This document shows positions 27,937 to 39,346 of a DNA stretch of 64,000 nucleotides, in pieces. The notes beneath the pieces were generated by a model. That model saw only the letters and a program-made list of their open reading frames with translations, was not told where the DNA came from and ran no database searches. The stretch is from Mesorhizobium sp. ES1-1 (GTDB lineage Bacteria > Pseudomonadota > Alphaproteobacteria > Rhizobiales > Rhizobiaceae), in contig NZ_JAIUGX010000004.1 in assembly GCF_020164785.1 (NCBI RefSeq), positions 310,001 through 374,000 of the forward strand, written 5' to 3'. The position numbers and the translations under genes are program-made. The number at the start of each line of letters is the position of its first letter. Position 1 is the first letter of the stretch.

Positions 27937-29177
27937 ATCCGCATTTCCTACGATATCGCGATTGCCGGCGCCGGCCCGGCGGGGCTCGCCATGGCGTTCT
28001 ACCTTAAGCGCGCCGGGCACAACGTCACCGTCTTCGAGCGCTTTGAAGAACCAAAGCCCGTTGGCTCCGGGCTAATCCTGCAGCCGACCGGCCTGACCGT
28101 GCTTGCCGACCTCGGGCTGCTCGATGAGATTCTTGCGCTCGGCAGCCGCATCGACCGGCTGCATGGCGCTGAGGCCGGCACCGGCCGCACGGTGCTTGAT
28201 GTCCGATATGATGCGCAACGCGGCCATCGCTTCGGCCTGGCGGTGCATCGGTCGGCGCTGTTCGGCGTGCTTTTCGCGCGGCCCGGCGCGAGGCGGTCAG
28301 CATCGAGACCAGCGTCGAGGTCGAGGCCACGGAAGTCGGCGAACGGTCAACGCTGATTGGCCGCAGCGGGCGACGGATAGGGTCGTTTGATCTGATCGTC
28401 GACGCCAGCGGGTCGAAGTCGAAACTTCGACGCAACGCCGAGGCAGGCGAGCCACGGCCGCTTGTCTATGGCGCCTTCTGGGCGTCGCTCGCCTGGCGCG
28501 GCGAGGTCTTCGACGAGCACGCGCTGCTGCAGCGCTATGACAAAGCCAGCATGATGATCGGCGTGCTGCCGATAGGCCGGCCGGAGCCCGGCGCCGGAAA
28601 GATGGCGGCCTTCTTTTGGAGCCTGAAGCCGGCTGACGCCGACACAGTGCGCGCGGCGGGCCTGGAACGATGGAAGGAGAGGGTGGTGCGGCTGTGGCCC
28701 GAGTGCCGGGCATACACCAGCCAGATCGACAGTTTCGATCAGCTTTCGCTGGCGCGCTATGGGCACCACACAATGAAGCGCCCGACCAGCAGGCGGCTGG
28801 CCGTGATCGGCGACGCGGCGCATTCGACCAGTCCGCAACTGGGTCAGGGCGCGAATATGGCGCTGCTCGATGCCGCTGCGCTGAGCTATGCGCTGGCGCG
28901 GACGGGAAGCGTCGAAGCAGCGCTCGAAGCCTATGTGGCAGCACGACGTTGGCATGTTCGCGTCTTCCAGGCGCTTTCGCTGGCATTCACACCATTCTAT
29001 CAATCGGACTCCGTGGCGCTGCCCTTCTTGCGTGACAGGCTGGTGGCGAGGGTGGCGAGACTCCCGCCTGTCCCGAGGCTGCTTGCTTCAATGGTGGCCG
29101 GGACCGTGATTGACCCGTTCAGACGGATAGGACTTGCGGAAGCGAAATGGCCGGGCCGCTTGGCCGACGAGGCTTGA
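27937..29177 (+). pseudogene. FAD-dependent aromatic-ring monooxygenase, frameshifted
   Basis: The FAD-binding N-terminus reads IAGAGPAGLAMAFYLKRAGH in one frame to about 28271, then continues in another frame as AVSIETSVEVEATEV through to LADEA at 29177. One base is missing near 28271-28280 (after the T4 run). No start codon precedes the FAD motif in frame: the expected place carries ATCCGCATT, suggesting a lost ATG, and the first in-frame ATG (27991) would cut off the GxGxxG motif. The second FAD motif GDAAHSTSPQLGQGANMALLDA is intact. A sequencing error is possible for either defect but less so for both. Confidence 0.75.
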
Positions 29178-29307
29178 AGGGAAGGATGTCTTCGCTGACA
29201 GAGGGCGTGAAGCCTCTCTGCTGGGAAACTGGGTAAAGTCGGCACGAGACCTCGTCTGGAAGCGTCAACACAATATTCCAATCCGCCCTCTTGCGCATGG
29301 GAACGGA

Positions 29308-29363
29308 TTGCGCAATATGCCGAACCGTAACGTACGGTACGGCTCAGGAGGTTTCTGTGAGCC
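29308..29363. promoter_or_regulatory. cluster of palindromes upstream of the TetR gene
   Basis: Three perfect palindromic sites lie within 56 bp: ATTGCGCAAT (29308-29317), CGTAC-G-GTACG (29331-29341, with CCGTA-ACG-TACGG overlapping at 29325-29337), and GGCTCA-N11-TGAGCC (29341-29363). They sit just before the TetR-family gene and suit autoregulation. Confidence 0.5.
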
Positions 29364-29380
29364 GTCCTTGAGGGAAGAGC

Positions 29381-31077
<1,697 letters not shown>

Positions 31078-31094
31078 CCGGTCCAGTCCTAGGA

Positions 31095-31126
31095 ATGAAA
31101 ACGGCGCCACACGGCGCCGTTTTCAT
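31095..31126 (+). terminator. ilvC terminator
   Basis: A perfect 14-bp stem (ATGAAAACGGCGCC and its complement) with loop ACAC. The 3' arm contains TTTT, so it suits intrinsic termination of ilvC and, on the other strand, of the convergent BA14K gene. Confidence 0.85.
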
Positions 31127-31161
31127 GTCTGTTGGGTTCTCGGCTACAGCCGCTCTGCCAC

Positions 31162-31701
31162 TCAGCTATAGGGCGACCAGCACTGTTGACGCGGGCCATT
31201 ATAGGGCTGGAACGTATTGTCGTAGGCCCGATAGGAGCGATAGCGATCGTAGCACCATTGCACGTGGGCATTGGAAAGCCGGCCTGCGCGATAATAGCGC
31301 CGCGGGGCCGGAGCGTCGTAATAATTGTAGTTGTTGTACATGCTCCCCAGGCCTAGCCCAAGACCAAGTCCGAGGATCGCTGCGCTGGCGCCATCGTCGT
31401 AGTAGCGACCGCCGTGATGGCGGTGACGCCACCGCCAGTTATCGCCGCCGTTCCAGTGGTTGCCGTTCCAATGCTTGCCATTCCAATGGTTGCCGCTCCA
31501 GTTGCCGGACCGACGCCATCTCCAATCGTTGCCGCCAGCCCAATTATCCCTGACCTGGGTAATTGTTGGCGCGGCGGTGCTTGCAGGAACTGACAGGCCG
31601 GGCTGAATCACCGGGCCGGCAAGGGATGTCGACGTAACGCCAGATATGGCGGCCAAGGCGATCAGCCCGGATTTGACCGTTGAGGACAAGAGCGAGTTCA
31701 T
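31162..31701 (-). CDS. BA14K family exported protein
   Basis: 179 residues. A signal peptide (about 1-28, ending SLAG) is followed by a Trp/Asn/His-rich low-complexity section with repeats of [10 protein letters not shown] type (about residues 68-88), a glycine-rich membrane-like stretch GLGLGLGLG, and the C-terminal BA14K box [15 protein letters not shown] to QQCWSPYS. In Brucella the homologue is an immunoreactive lectin-like protein affecting the cell surface. ATG 31701 has GGAGAG 5 nt upstream. It is converging on ilvC. Confidence 0.87.
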   Translation of the reverse strand: MNSLLSSTVKSGLIALAAISGVTSTSLAGPVIQPGLSVPASTAAPTITQVRDNWAGGNDWRWRRSGNWSGNHWNGKHWNGNHWNGGDNWRWRHRHHGGRYYDDGASAAILGLGLGLGLGSMYNNYNYYDAPAPRRYYRAGRLSNAHVQWCYDRYRSYRAYDNTFQPYNGPRQQCWSPYS

Positions 31702-31888
31702 AACACTCTCCAAGAGATAAAGGCCCCACGCCTACCCGAGGATGGGGCCACAGTGGACCTTTGCGTCTGAACGGCGGATGAACGGAAAGGTTCCGTCAAC
31801 CATGACGCGAATAGCCCGGCGCTCATCGATCGCAGCGGGTGGTTCGGCGGCCTTGTTTTCCGCCGCACTTGCGGGCAAAGCTCCGGGC

Positions 31889-32998
31889 ATGCCGCTGCGC
31901 CTTGCCACGTTCAACGTCGAGAACCTGATGAACAGGTTCGATTTCTCCGGTTATCGCAACCAGCTCAACGAGGATCGCACTCTGGCGCTCTTCGACATCC
32001 AGAGCGAGGCCGAATACAGGATGCTGGAACAGGCGCGCGCCATCGCCCAGTCCGACGATACGCGCCAGCTGACGGCGCTGGCGATCGCGGCAACCCGCGC
32101 CGACATCATCTGTCTGCAGGAGGTCGACAACATCGAGGCCCTGAAGGCCTTCGAATATGGCTATCTGTTCAAGATGGTGGGGCAGGGCTTCCGCCAGAAA
32201 TACACCACATCAGGCAATGATATGCGCGGCATCGATGTGGCTGTGATGATGCGCAACGAGACCGCCCAGGGCCAGCCCATCGAGTTCGTGCGCATGACCA
32301 GCCATGCCTATCTTACCTACGAACAGTTCGGGATGCACACCCCTGAACTGATGGCTCTCGGCAATCAGGCCAATGAGCGCATCTTCCGGCGCGACTGCCT
32401 GGAGATTGACCTTACCATCGGTGGCGTGCCGCTGACGCTCTATCTCGTGCACTTCAAGTCGATGGGCTCGCCGCGCAACGGCCTCGACGGTCGCGAGGCG
32501 ACCATGCCGGTCCGTATTGCCGAGGCGCGGGCGGTGCGCCGCATCATCGAGGAGCGTTTCGGCAATCAGGCCGCCGACAAGGATTGGGCGATCTGCGGCG
32601 ACATGAACGATTACCGGCAACGTGTGAAGATCGCGGGCGATGAGTTCGACGGCTATCGCTTCGAGGTCGCCGACGAGACCCTGTCCTGTATCGATGTGCT
32701 GACTGAGGGCGGGTTCTGCGAAAACGTGGTCGAGCGACGGCCGCAGATGAACCGCTGGACTCTGTATCACACGCGGGGACCGCGAGAGCGGCATCTGTGC
32801 CAGCTCGACTATATCCTGCTGTCGAAGGGGCTGGCGGCCAAGAACGCCACGGCCATACCCGACATCGTCCGCAACGGCCAGCCCTGGCGCACCATATTTC
32901 CGCCGGGACAGGAGGTGGAGCGCTTTCCGCGAGCCGGCTGGGACCGGCCGAAAGCATCCGACCACTGCCCGGTGGCCATCACCCTCGACTTGGCATGA
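31889..32998 (+). CDS. endonuclease/exonuclease/phosphatase family protein
   Basis: 369 residues from ATG 31889. The metal-dependent phosphoesterase motifs are in order: LATFNVENLMNRF (Asn), DIICLQEVDN (Glu ligand), LYLVHFKSM (His), CGDMNDY (Asp-x-Asn) and SDHCPVAITL (Asp-His). It could act on DNA or a phospholipid/phosphate ester; the substrate is not evident. Starts further upstream (31778, 31802) would add an Ala-rich N-terminus that resembles a weak signal peptide. Its stop overlaps the next gene as ATGA. Confidence 0.85.
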   Translation: MPLRLATFNVENLMNRFDFSGYRNQLNEDRTLALFDIQSEAEYRMLEQARAIAQSDDTRQLTALAIAATRADIICLQEVDNIEALKAFEYGYLFKMVGQGFRQKYTTSGNDMRGIDVAVMMRNETAQGQPIEFVRMTSHAYLTYEQFGMHTPELMALGNQANERIFRRDCLEIDLTIGGVPLTLYLVHFKSMGSPRNGLDGREATMPVRIAEARAVRRIIEERFGNQAADKDWAICGDMNDYRQRVKIAGDEFDGYRFEVADETLSCIDVLTEGGFCENVVERRPQMNRWTLYHTRGPRERHLCQLDYILLSKGLAAKNATAIPDIVRNGQPWRTIFPPGQEVERFPRAGWDRPKASDHCPVAITLDLA

Positions 32999-33720
32999 TC
33001 ACCATGGATTTCGACCTGCCGCGCAATATCATCCTGCCGGTCGACGCCGTCGACGTCCGGCTCGACCCGGCCCCGCATCCCTTCGCGCTGGATAATGCTA
33101 AGGCGATCGCCGAGAATTGGCAACGCGAGACCTCGGCCAATCCCGCGTTGTTCGACGGCACCATGGTGCTGCTGTCGCAGCTCGCCTGGCGCGACAATCG
33201 CCTCGTCGGCCGCTGCCATGCCGTCAGCTACTCTACCTTCATGCTCTGGCGCGCGCGGCGCGAAAGTTCCGGCGCCGAGCATGCCTTCGCGCATGCTATG
33301 CTGGTTGCCGGCGACAATGCGCTGGTGGCGATCCGCATGGGCCCGCATACCGTCAATGCCGGGCGCGTCTATTTCGCCGCCGGCTCGTTCGAGCCGGTCG
33401 ATTTCCGCGACGGGCTGGTCGATGTCGACTTCAACATGCTCCGCGAGGTGCGCGAGGAGACCGGCCTTGATCTATCGACCGCCAGGCGCGGGGACCGCTA
33501 TCACGCCTTGTCGGCGAACAGTGGCACGGTGATCTTCCGCCGCTATCACGTGACGGCGCCGGCTGGTTTGGTCGCCGAGCGCATCCGCGCCTTCGTCGCG
33601 ACCGAGGCGGAGCCCGAGATCGAGCAGCCGGTGATCATCCGCGACGCCAACGATCTGCCAGATGGGCTGATGCCGCACATGAAGCCGCTGATCGAGTGGC
33701 ATTTCGCCGGCAAGGATTAG
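32995..33720 (+). CDS. NUDIX hydrolase-like protein with degenerate NUDIX box
   Basis: 241 residues. The fold is suggested by FAAGSFEPVDF and MLREVREETGLDL (about residues 120-160), which match the RExxEExG part of the NUDIX box. The upstream Gly and Glu of the box are not conserved (Asp and Val in their places), so activity may differ or be lost. It overlaps the phosphoesterase gene by 4 nt and is probably translated with it. Its stop overlaps the stop of the minus-strand membrane protein. Confidence 0.78.
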   Translation: MITMDFDLPRNIILPVDAVDVRLDPAPHPFALDNAKAIAENWQRETSANPALFDGTMVLLSQLAWRDNRLVGRCHAVSYSTFMLWRARRESSGAEHAFAHAMLVAGDNALVAIRMGPHTVNAGRVYFAAGSFEPVDFRDGLVDVDFNMLREVREETGLDLSTARRGDRYHALSANSGTVIFRRYHVTAPAGLVAERIRAFVATEAEPEIEQPVIIRDANDLPDGLMPHMKPLIEWHFAGKD

Positions 33721-33959
33721 GGGCGCGCCTTGTTCCGCGCTGCCTTGCCGTCGTTGCGGGCGGCGACGAAGAACAAGACAAGGCCAAGCCCCAGCAATCC
33801 GCCCATGGCCATCCCCATCGTCTGACCGACAACCGTTTGAAAATCCGAAGTGACGCGGTCGGGATTGGCCATGCCGAAGCGGGCGAGATACCACCAGATG
33901 CCCGCAAGGACGGCTTCTATGATCACCATCACCAAGATCAGTCGCGCTTTCTTGTTCAT
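33717..33959 (-). CDS. small two-helix membrane protein
   Basis: 80 residues with two predicted membrane helices (about 6-27 and 46-66) joined by a polar loop, and a basic tail. No family function is recognised. It converges on the NUDIX-like gene with a 4-nt overlap of stop codons and lies 73 bp after the flavodoxin-fold gene on the same strand. Confidence 0.65.
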   Translation of the reverse strand: MNKKARLILVMVIIEAVLAGIWWYLARFGMANPDRVTSDFQTVVGQTMGMAMGGLLGLGLVLFFVAARNDGKAARNKARP

Positions 33960-34032
33960 CTGTACTTCCTCGGCCAGAGTCAGTTAGGGCCATCGTGTCT
34001 CAGCATGTCAGGCCGCAAGAGATGCGCCAGTG

Positions 34033-34623
34033 TCACCTGTCTGCGATCCACTGCCGGATATCGTCAGCCAGTTGCTTGAGAACGCCCGTCGTTCCCTCGG
34101 GGAGCGGGCTTGGAAACCGTTGCCCCGGATATGCAAGCGTTCCCCCCAGATTGGCTGGCTGGGCGCAGGTCATCTCGTGCTGGTCGAAAAATTTCATTAC
34201 GTTGCCCGCGCATACGCCCACGCTTGGATCCTCAGCGGGATCCGTGGCGCCGTTGACGATCACCGCTCCGAGTTTTCCTTTGAGCTGCTGTCCGTCGCGC
34301 CACAGGGGATCCGATCTGTCGAGCAGGACGACTCCCAGTGCTGACGGCATTCCGAAGCAGGTGGGGGTAGCCATCAGAATTACGTCCGACTCCATGATGA
34401 GTGACAGGACACGATCGATCCCGTCGCAGTGGTATCCGAAGGTTTGATAACACTGCTCGCATCCGAGACAGTCGATGCGCTCATCTGCCAGCCGGACCTG
34501 TTCCATGACCTTCACGCGAGGATCACTCTCGAGCGAGCAAAGAACCTCGGCCAGCATCCGCCCTGAATTGCTGGAGGCGCGTGGGCTACAGTCTATGCCA
34601 ATGATGGTCGTCGCTTTGTCCAT
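34033..34623 (-). CDS. flavodoxin-fold NAD(P)H-dependent FMN reductase with cysteine cluster
   Basis: 196 residues. The start GIDCSPRASSNSGRM is the FMN phosphate-binding loop, and MATPTCFGMPSAL is the flavin-contact loop of the NADPH-dependent FMN reductase/iron-sulfur flavoprotein family. A cluster CLGCEQCYQTFGYHC (about residues 53-67) has four cysteines and could bind an Fe-S centre as in iron-sulfur flavoproteins; the spacing CxxCxxC then C fits that type. Substrate unknown. Confidence 0.82.
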   Translation of the reverse strand: MDKATTIIGIDCSPRASSNSGRMLAEVLCSLESDPRVKVMEQVRLADERIDCLGCEQCYQTFGYHCDGIDRVLSLIMESDVILMATPTCFGMPSALGVVLLDRSDPLWRDGQQLKGKLGAVIVNGATDPAEDPSVGVCAGNVMKFFDQHEMTCAQPANLGGTLAYPGQRFPSPLPEGTTGVLKQLADDIRQWIADR

Positions 34624-34769
34624 GTGAGGATTCCCAGCTAGCGTGACGGCTACCGAATCGCTCGGGGCGAAGTTTGAGTATTCCAGACGGCTTCAGAGTC
34701 GATGGGTCAAACCTGCACGCCGAAGCACAAAGCTGTGCAGAAGCGGCCGGACGCCTGGTGGAGGGGCGC

Positions 34770-35987
34770 TTACTCGTGCCTGAGCGCGTCGATCGGGTTG
34801 AGCCTGGCGCCGCGCAACGCCGGGAAGAAGCCGAACACCATGCCGATCAGGGCGGAAAAACCGACGGCGAGCAGGATAACCGCCAGGCTCGGCGCGAAGG
34901 GGATGCTCAAGGTCAGCGAAGCAAGGCCGGCCAGGGCCAGCCCGATCAGGATACCGATGATGCCGCCGAGCAGCGACAATACCGTCGCCTCGACCAGGAA
35001 CTGGATGAGGATGTGTTTCTCGTGCGCGCCGATGGCCAGCCTGATGCCGATCTCGCGGGTGCGCTCGGTAACCGAGACCAGCATGATGTTCATGATGCCG
35101 ATGCCGCCGACCAGCAGGCTGACGCCGGCGACGGCGCCGAGCATGCCGGTCATGGTGGCGGTGGCGCTGGCCATGGCGTCGGCGATCTGGGTCATGTCTC
35201 GAATCGCGAAATCGCTCTCGCGGTCGGGCGTGATGCGTCTGATGTCGCGCAATATGTCCTCGACGCGCGGCTGCAGCTCGCTGGTCGGCGTGCGGTCGTC
35301 GGCGGCGATGTAGATGTTGTCGATGTCGCGGTTTCCGGCGATGCGACGCTGATAGGCGTGCAGCGGCATCAGCACGACATTGTCCTGGTCCTGGCCGAAG
35401 CCGGTGTAGCCCTTGGGCTCGAGCAGGCCGATGACCTTGCAGGAGGTGCGGTTGACGCGGATGATCTCGCCCTCGGGATCGCCGGCGCCGAAGAATTGCT
35501 GGCGCACCGTCTCGCCGATCAGGCACACGCCGGTGCCGGAGCGGGTCTCGGAATCACTGAACGGCCGGCCTGAAACAAGCTTCCAGTCGCGGGCATCGAG
35601 ATAGGCGCTGTCGGTGCCGGTGACGCCCGATGTCAGGCTTTCCGTGCCGAAGATGACACGCACCTGCTTCTGCGAGGCCGGCGAGATGGCGCGTGCACCG
35701 GTGAGATGCGCAACCAGGGCCGTCAGGTCCTTTTCGGCCAGCGGGCGCACCACCTGGTCGAGCCCGCCTGGGCCACCGGGCCCGGCCGGGCGGCCCGAGC
35801 GGACGACTAGCAGATTGCTTCCTAGCTTGGCGATGTCGGCCTTGACCTTCTCCGTGGTGCCGGAGCCGATGGTGAGCATGGCGATGACCGCGGCAACGCC
35901 GATGACGATGCCAAGCAGCGTCAGGAAAGAGCGCAGAACGTTGCGGCGGATGGAGCGGAGCGAAAGCCGGACAGTTTCCCAGATCAT
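34770..35987 (-). CDS. MacB-type ABC transporter permease
   Basis: 405 residues. The N-terminal helix SFLTLLGIVIGVAAVIAM (about 20-37) is followed by a large periplasmic MacB core domain (about 45-260) and three C-terminal FtsX helices (about 280-400). This is the mechanotransmission type of ABC exporter, moving lipoproteins, peptides or antibiotics. It overlaps the ATPase gene by 4 nt. In classical MacB the ATPase is fused; here it is separate. Confidence 0.9.
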   Translation of the reverse strand: MIWETVRLSLRSIRRNVLRSFLTLLGIVIGVAAVIAMLTIGSGTTEKVKADIAKLGSNLLVVRSGRPAGPGGPGGLDQVVRPLAEKDLTALVAHLTGARAISPASQKQVRVIFGTESLTSGVTGTDSAYLDARDWKLVSGRPFSDSETRSGTGVCLIGETVRQQFFGAGDPEGEIIRVNRTSCKVIGLLEPKGYTGFGQDQDNVVLMPLHAYQRRIAGNRDIDNIYIAADDRTPTSELQPRVEDILRDIRRITPDRESDFAIRDMTQIADAMASATATMTGMLGAVAGVSLLVGGIGIMNIMLVSVTERTREIGIRLAIGAHEKHILIQFLVEATVLSLLGGIIGILIGLALAGLASLTLSIPFAPSLAVILLAVGFSALIGMVFGFFPALRGARLNPIDALRHE

Positions 35988-36691
35988 GCCAGCTCCGCCT
36001 TCATGCGGTCAGAAGCGACATGCCCGTCAAGGAAGCCGATCGTCCGCTCGGCATATTCGGCAACATCGGCTTCATGGGTGACCATGGTGATGGTCAGGCC
36101 GAGCTCGGTGTTGAGTCGGGTCAGCAACTCCATGATCTCGTGGGTGCGGGCGGTGTCGAGGTTGCCGGTCGGCTCGTCGGCCACCAGCAGGGTCGGCCTG
36201 GTCACTATGGCGCGCGCGATCGCGACGCGCTGCTGCTGGCCGCCGGACAGCTCCGCCGGCGTGTGGTGCTCGCGTCCTACAAGCCCGACCTGCGCCAGCG
36301 CCTGCATGGCCAGGTCGCGGCGCTCGCGCGCGGCCACGCCGCGATAGATCAACGGCAGTTCGACATTTTCCGCCGCCGTGGTGCGCGCGAGCAGATTGTA
36401 GCCCTGGAAGACGAAGCCGACATAGAGATTGCGCAGCATGGCGCGACGGTTGCGGTCGAGCCTTCCGGCATCGATGCCCATGAAGGAATAGGTTCCGGCC
36501 GTCGGCGTGTCGAGGCAGCCGATGATGTTCATCGCCGTCGACTTGCCGGAGCCCGAAGGACCCATGATGGCGACGAATTCGCCGCGCCTTATGGCAAGGT
36601 CGACCCCAGCCAGCGCATGAACCCGGGCTTCGCCCTGGCCATAGCTCTTCCAGACCTTGTCGAAGGTGATGAGGGCAGCACCGGCAGCCAC
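35984..36691 (-). CDS. MacB/LolD-type ABC transporter ATP-binding protein
   Basis: 235 residues from GTG 36691. Walker A GPSGSGKST, signature LSGGQQQR and Walker B LLVADEPTGNLD are all intact. GTG 36691 is chosen because GGAG lies 8 nt upstream and it starts 4 nt after the adaptor's stop; an in-frame start at 36742 would overlap the adaptor by 47 nt. With the adaptor and permease it makes a three-gene MacAB-like exporter. Confidence 0.9.
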   Translation of the reverse strand: MAAGAALITFDKVWKSYGQGEARVHALAGVDLAIRRGEFVAIMGPSGSGKSTAMNIIGCLDTPTAGTYSFMGIDAGRLDRNRRAMLRNLYVGFVFQGYNLLARTTAAENVELPLIYRGVAARERRDLAMQALAQVGLVGREHHTPAELSGGQQQRVAIARAIVTRPTLLVADEPTGNLDTARTHEIMELLTRLNTELGLTITMVTHEADVAEYAERTIGFLDGHVASDRMKAELA

Positions 36692-36695
36692 GGCG

Positions 36696-37979
36696 TCAGC
36701 TCCGCTGTTGCGACGCAGTGATGATTTGCGCGCCTTCTTCAAGACCCGAGAGGATCTCGGTCAGTTCGCCGTCGGTTGAGCCGATCTTGACGTTGACTGG
36801 ATTAGGACGCCCGTTCTCCAATACGTACAATGTGCGCAAGCCGTCCGCGGGAGGCGCGACCGGACGTTGGCGGTTGGGACGGCCCATGCGGCCGGTGAAC
36901 AAATCGCTCAGGCTCCAGCCACGGGCGGCCTGCTGCGCCGGACGATAGCGGAAGGCGGTGGACGGCACGGTGAGCACGTCCTTGGCCTGCCGTGTTACGA
37001 CGGACACGGTCGCGGTCATGCCCGGCCGCAGCAAAAGCTCGTTGTTGTCGACCTCAAGCCGCGAATTGTAGGTGACGACGCCGTCGGTAGTGACCGAGGC
37101 ATAGGAGATGTCGCGGATCTCGGCATCGAAGGGCCGATCCGGGAAGGCATCGACCGTAAAGCGGGCATGCTGGCCCGATTTGACCGCGCCTATATCAGCC
37201 TCGTCGACCGCCGCAACGAGTTCCATGTTCCTGAGATCGGCGGCAATGACGAACAGCACCGGCGCCTGGAGGGAGGAGGCGACCGTCTGGCCCGGATCGA
37301 CCGAGCGCGTCAGCACGATGCCGTCGATGGGCGCATAGATGGTGCTGTTGGCAAGGTCGGTCTGCTGCGATTTCAGGTCAGCGTTGGCGATGGCGAGATT
37401 GGCCTCGGCACTATCGAGAGCAGCCCTGGAGCGGTCGCGCGTCGCGTTCGCGGCTTCGAGCGACTGGTCGGTGGCCATACCGCGCTTGGTCAAGGCAATT
37501 GCACGCACCAACGCCTTTTCGTTCTCGTCAAGCGTGACTTTTGCATCCTCGACATTGGCGGCCGCCGCTTTGGCGGAAGCCTCGGCGCGCTCGATCTGGA
37601 CACGCAGCTTGGTTGTGTCGAGGGCTGCCAGCACGTCGCCCTTCTTGACCTGCTGGTTCTCCTCTACGGCGACCGAGCCGATCATGCCGGAGAGCTGGCT
37701 GGAAATGTCGACCTGGGTGAGCGGCTGCAGCGTGCCTGTCGCCGACACTTGAATGGTGAGATCGGCCTTGGCGGCCGGCGTCGTCATGTAGTCCATCCTG
37801 GCGGGGGTGCCCGCGTACCACTGATAGAGGCCCAGGCCCGCGGCAAGCACGACCAAGGTCAGCAAGGCATAGAACCAAGTGCGACGGCGCGTCCGGCTCC
37901 GCCCCTTTATGTCGAGGCCGAGCGCTGTCTCGATGGCGGAATCCGATTCCGTCTTTGGCAGATTGACAATCTGGTCCAC
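36696..37979 (-). CDS. MacA-like periplasmic adaptor protein
   Basis: 427 residues. The N-terminal anchor (about 33-53) is followed by a lipoyl half-motif ISSQLSGMIGSVAVEENQQV, a long coiled coil (about 115-215, rich in Ala/Glu), the second lipoyl half TIYAPIDGIVLTRSVDPGQ, and beta-barrel domains. It links the ABC permease to an outer-membrane channel. GTG 37979 has AGGGG 6 nt upstream. It is divergent from the PhzF gene. A channel gene is not present here. Confidence 0.9.
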   Translation of the reverse strand: MDQIVNLPKTESDSAIETALGLDIKGRSRTRRRTWFYALLTLVVLAAGLGLYQWYAGTPARMDYMTTPAAKADLTIQVSATGTLQPLTQVDISSQLSGMIGSVAVEENQQVKKGDVLAALDTTKLRVQIERAEASAKAAAANVEDAKVTLDENEKALVRAIALTKRGMATDQSLEAANATRDRSRAALDSAEANLAIANADLKSQQTDLANSTIYAPIDGIVLTRSVDPGQTVASSLQAPVLFVIAADLRNMELVAAVDEADIGAVKSGQHARFTVDAFPDRPFDAEIRDISYASVTTDGVVTYNSRLEVDNNELLLRPGMTATVSVVTRQAKDVLTVPSTAFRYRPAQQAARGWSLSDLFTGRMGRPNRQRPVAPPADGLRTLYVLENGRPNPVNVKIGSTDGELTEILSGLEEGAQIITASQQRS

Positions 37980-38080
37980 GCCGGACCCCTATGATGCGCA
38001 ATGTCCCTGTCTGTGCACAGATCAGGCTAGATGGTTCGAATATCAAATTAAATTTCGCCCATGTTGGGATTGAGGCAGGA

Positions 38081-38989
38081 ATGAAGACCCGCAATTACTT
38101 GCTTTACGATGTGTTCACGACCGAGCGGCTGGCTGGCAACCCGCTAGCCGTGGTGCTGGATTGCGAAGGCCTGGATGCGGCAGCGATGCAGGCCATCGCA
38201 CGCGAGTTCAATTTGTCCGAGTCGGTCTTCGTGCTGCCGCCGGACGATCCCAGGCATAAGAACCGGATCCGCATCTTCACGCCCGACTATGAAATGCCGT
38301 TCGCCGGCCATCCGACGGTCGGTGCCGCGATCGCGCTGGCCGAACTCGCGGAGGAGGGCAGCGCCGGCATTTTCGTGCTGGAGGAGAATATCGGCCCGGT
38401 GCGTTGCGCCGTCAGCCGGCACGATGGGAGTGTTTTCGCCGAGTTCGACTTGGCGAGACTGCCCGAGCCACTAAAGCTCGAGGCCGATCCCCATGCTATC
38501 GGCGCCGCACTCGGACTGGCGCCGCACGAAATCGGCTTCGAGAATCATCAGTTAGGTTTCTGGTCGGCCGGGGTGCCCTATGTGACCATCCCCGTGGCCA
38601 ATCTCGAGGCGGCAGGCCGAATTAAGCTCGACAACCAGGCGTGGTCTCAACTGGCGCCGCGCAAGAGCGAATGGGCCTTTGCCAGCCCCTATGTCTATTG
38701 CCGAGAGACTGTGAACCATGAAAGCGCGTTCCATGTCCGCATGATCGTGCCTGGCACGCCGTCCTATGAGGATCCGGCGACCGGCTCGGCGGCGGCCGCC
38801 TTCGCCGGAGCCATCATGCATTTCGACGCCCCGACGGACGGTATTTCACAGCTGTGGATCGAGCAGGGGCTGGAGATGGGGCGTCCCTCGCGCATCCGCC
38901 TGGAACTGACCGTGCAGGGCGGAAAGCTGGCCTCCGCGCGCATCGGCGGCAATGCGGTCAAGGTCGCGGAAGGCAAGCTTTTCGTCTGA
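38081..38989 (+). CDS. PhzF family isomerase-like protein
   Basis: 302 residues. PhzF proteins isomerise dihydro-3-hydroxyanthranilate in phenazine makers; most bacterial members, such as this one without other phz genes, have unknown roles. The catalytic Glu is in FNLSESVFVL (about residue 45), and the family GHPTVGAA and DPATGSAAAAFAG motifs are present. SD AGGCAGGA precedes ATG 38081. Confidence 0.88.
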   Translation: MKTRNYLLYDVFTTERLAGNPLAVVLDCEGLDAAAMQAIAREFNLSESVFVLPPDDPRHKNRIRIFTPDYEMPFAGHPTVGAAIALAELAEEGSAGIFVLEENIGPVRCAVSRHDGSVFAEFDLARLPEPLKLEADPHAIGAALGLAPHEIGFENHQLGFWSAGVPYVTIPVANLEAAGRIKLDNQAWSQLAPRKSEWAFASPYVYCRETVNHESAFHVRMIVPGTPSYEDPATGSAAAAFAGAIMHFDAPTDGISQLWIEQGLEMGRPSRIRLELTVQGGKLASARIGGNAVKVAEGKLFV

Positions 38990-39094
38990 TCACCCGCAGG
39001 CTTGTCGATTTGTCGGGAAATGATTCCGGCAGGGCTGGACAGGACCGATGGTGGCGGCTATATGCCCGCCAACGCCGGTTTTTGCCGGCCTAGT

Positions 39095-39170
<76 letters not shown>

Positions 39171-39346
39171 AATTCCTAGAAGACTTGGTGGAAAGACCCT
39201 GAAGGCGAGAAGCGCGGCTATGCGCGTTTGTCGGCACAAGTAGCGCTTCCCGTCTCTCTCCAGCGGTCGGCGTTTCTCACCATTGACAAAGCGCCCAGGT
39301 ACCGGTCAAGGATAGTGTCGTGCACATTTTTGACGGGGACATCGGA

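Noticed and set aside
31130..31175. tRNA-like stretch GCCACTCAGCTATAGGGC near the BA14K gene
   Set aside because: It resembles a D-arm on the reverse strand, but no anticodon or T arm follows; it encodes the conserved C-terminus SPYS and stop of the BA14K protein.
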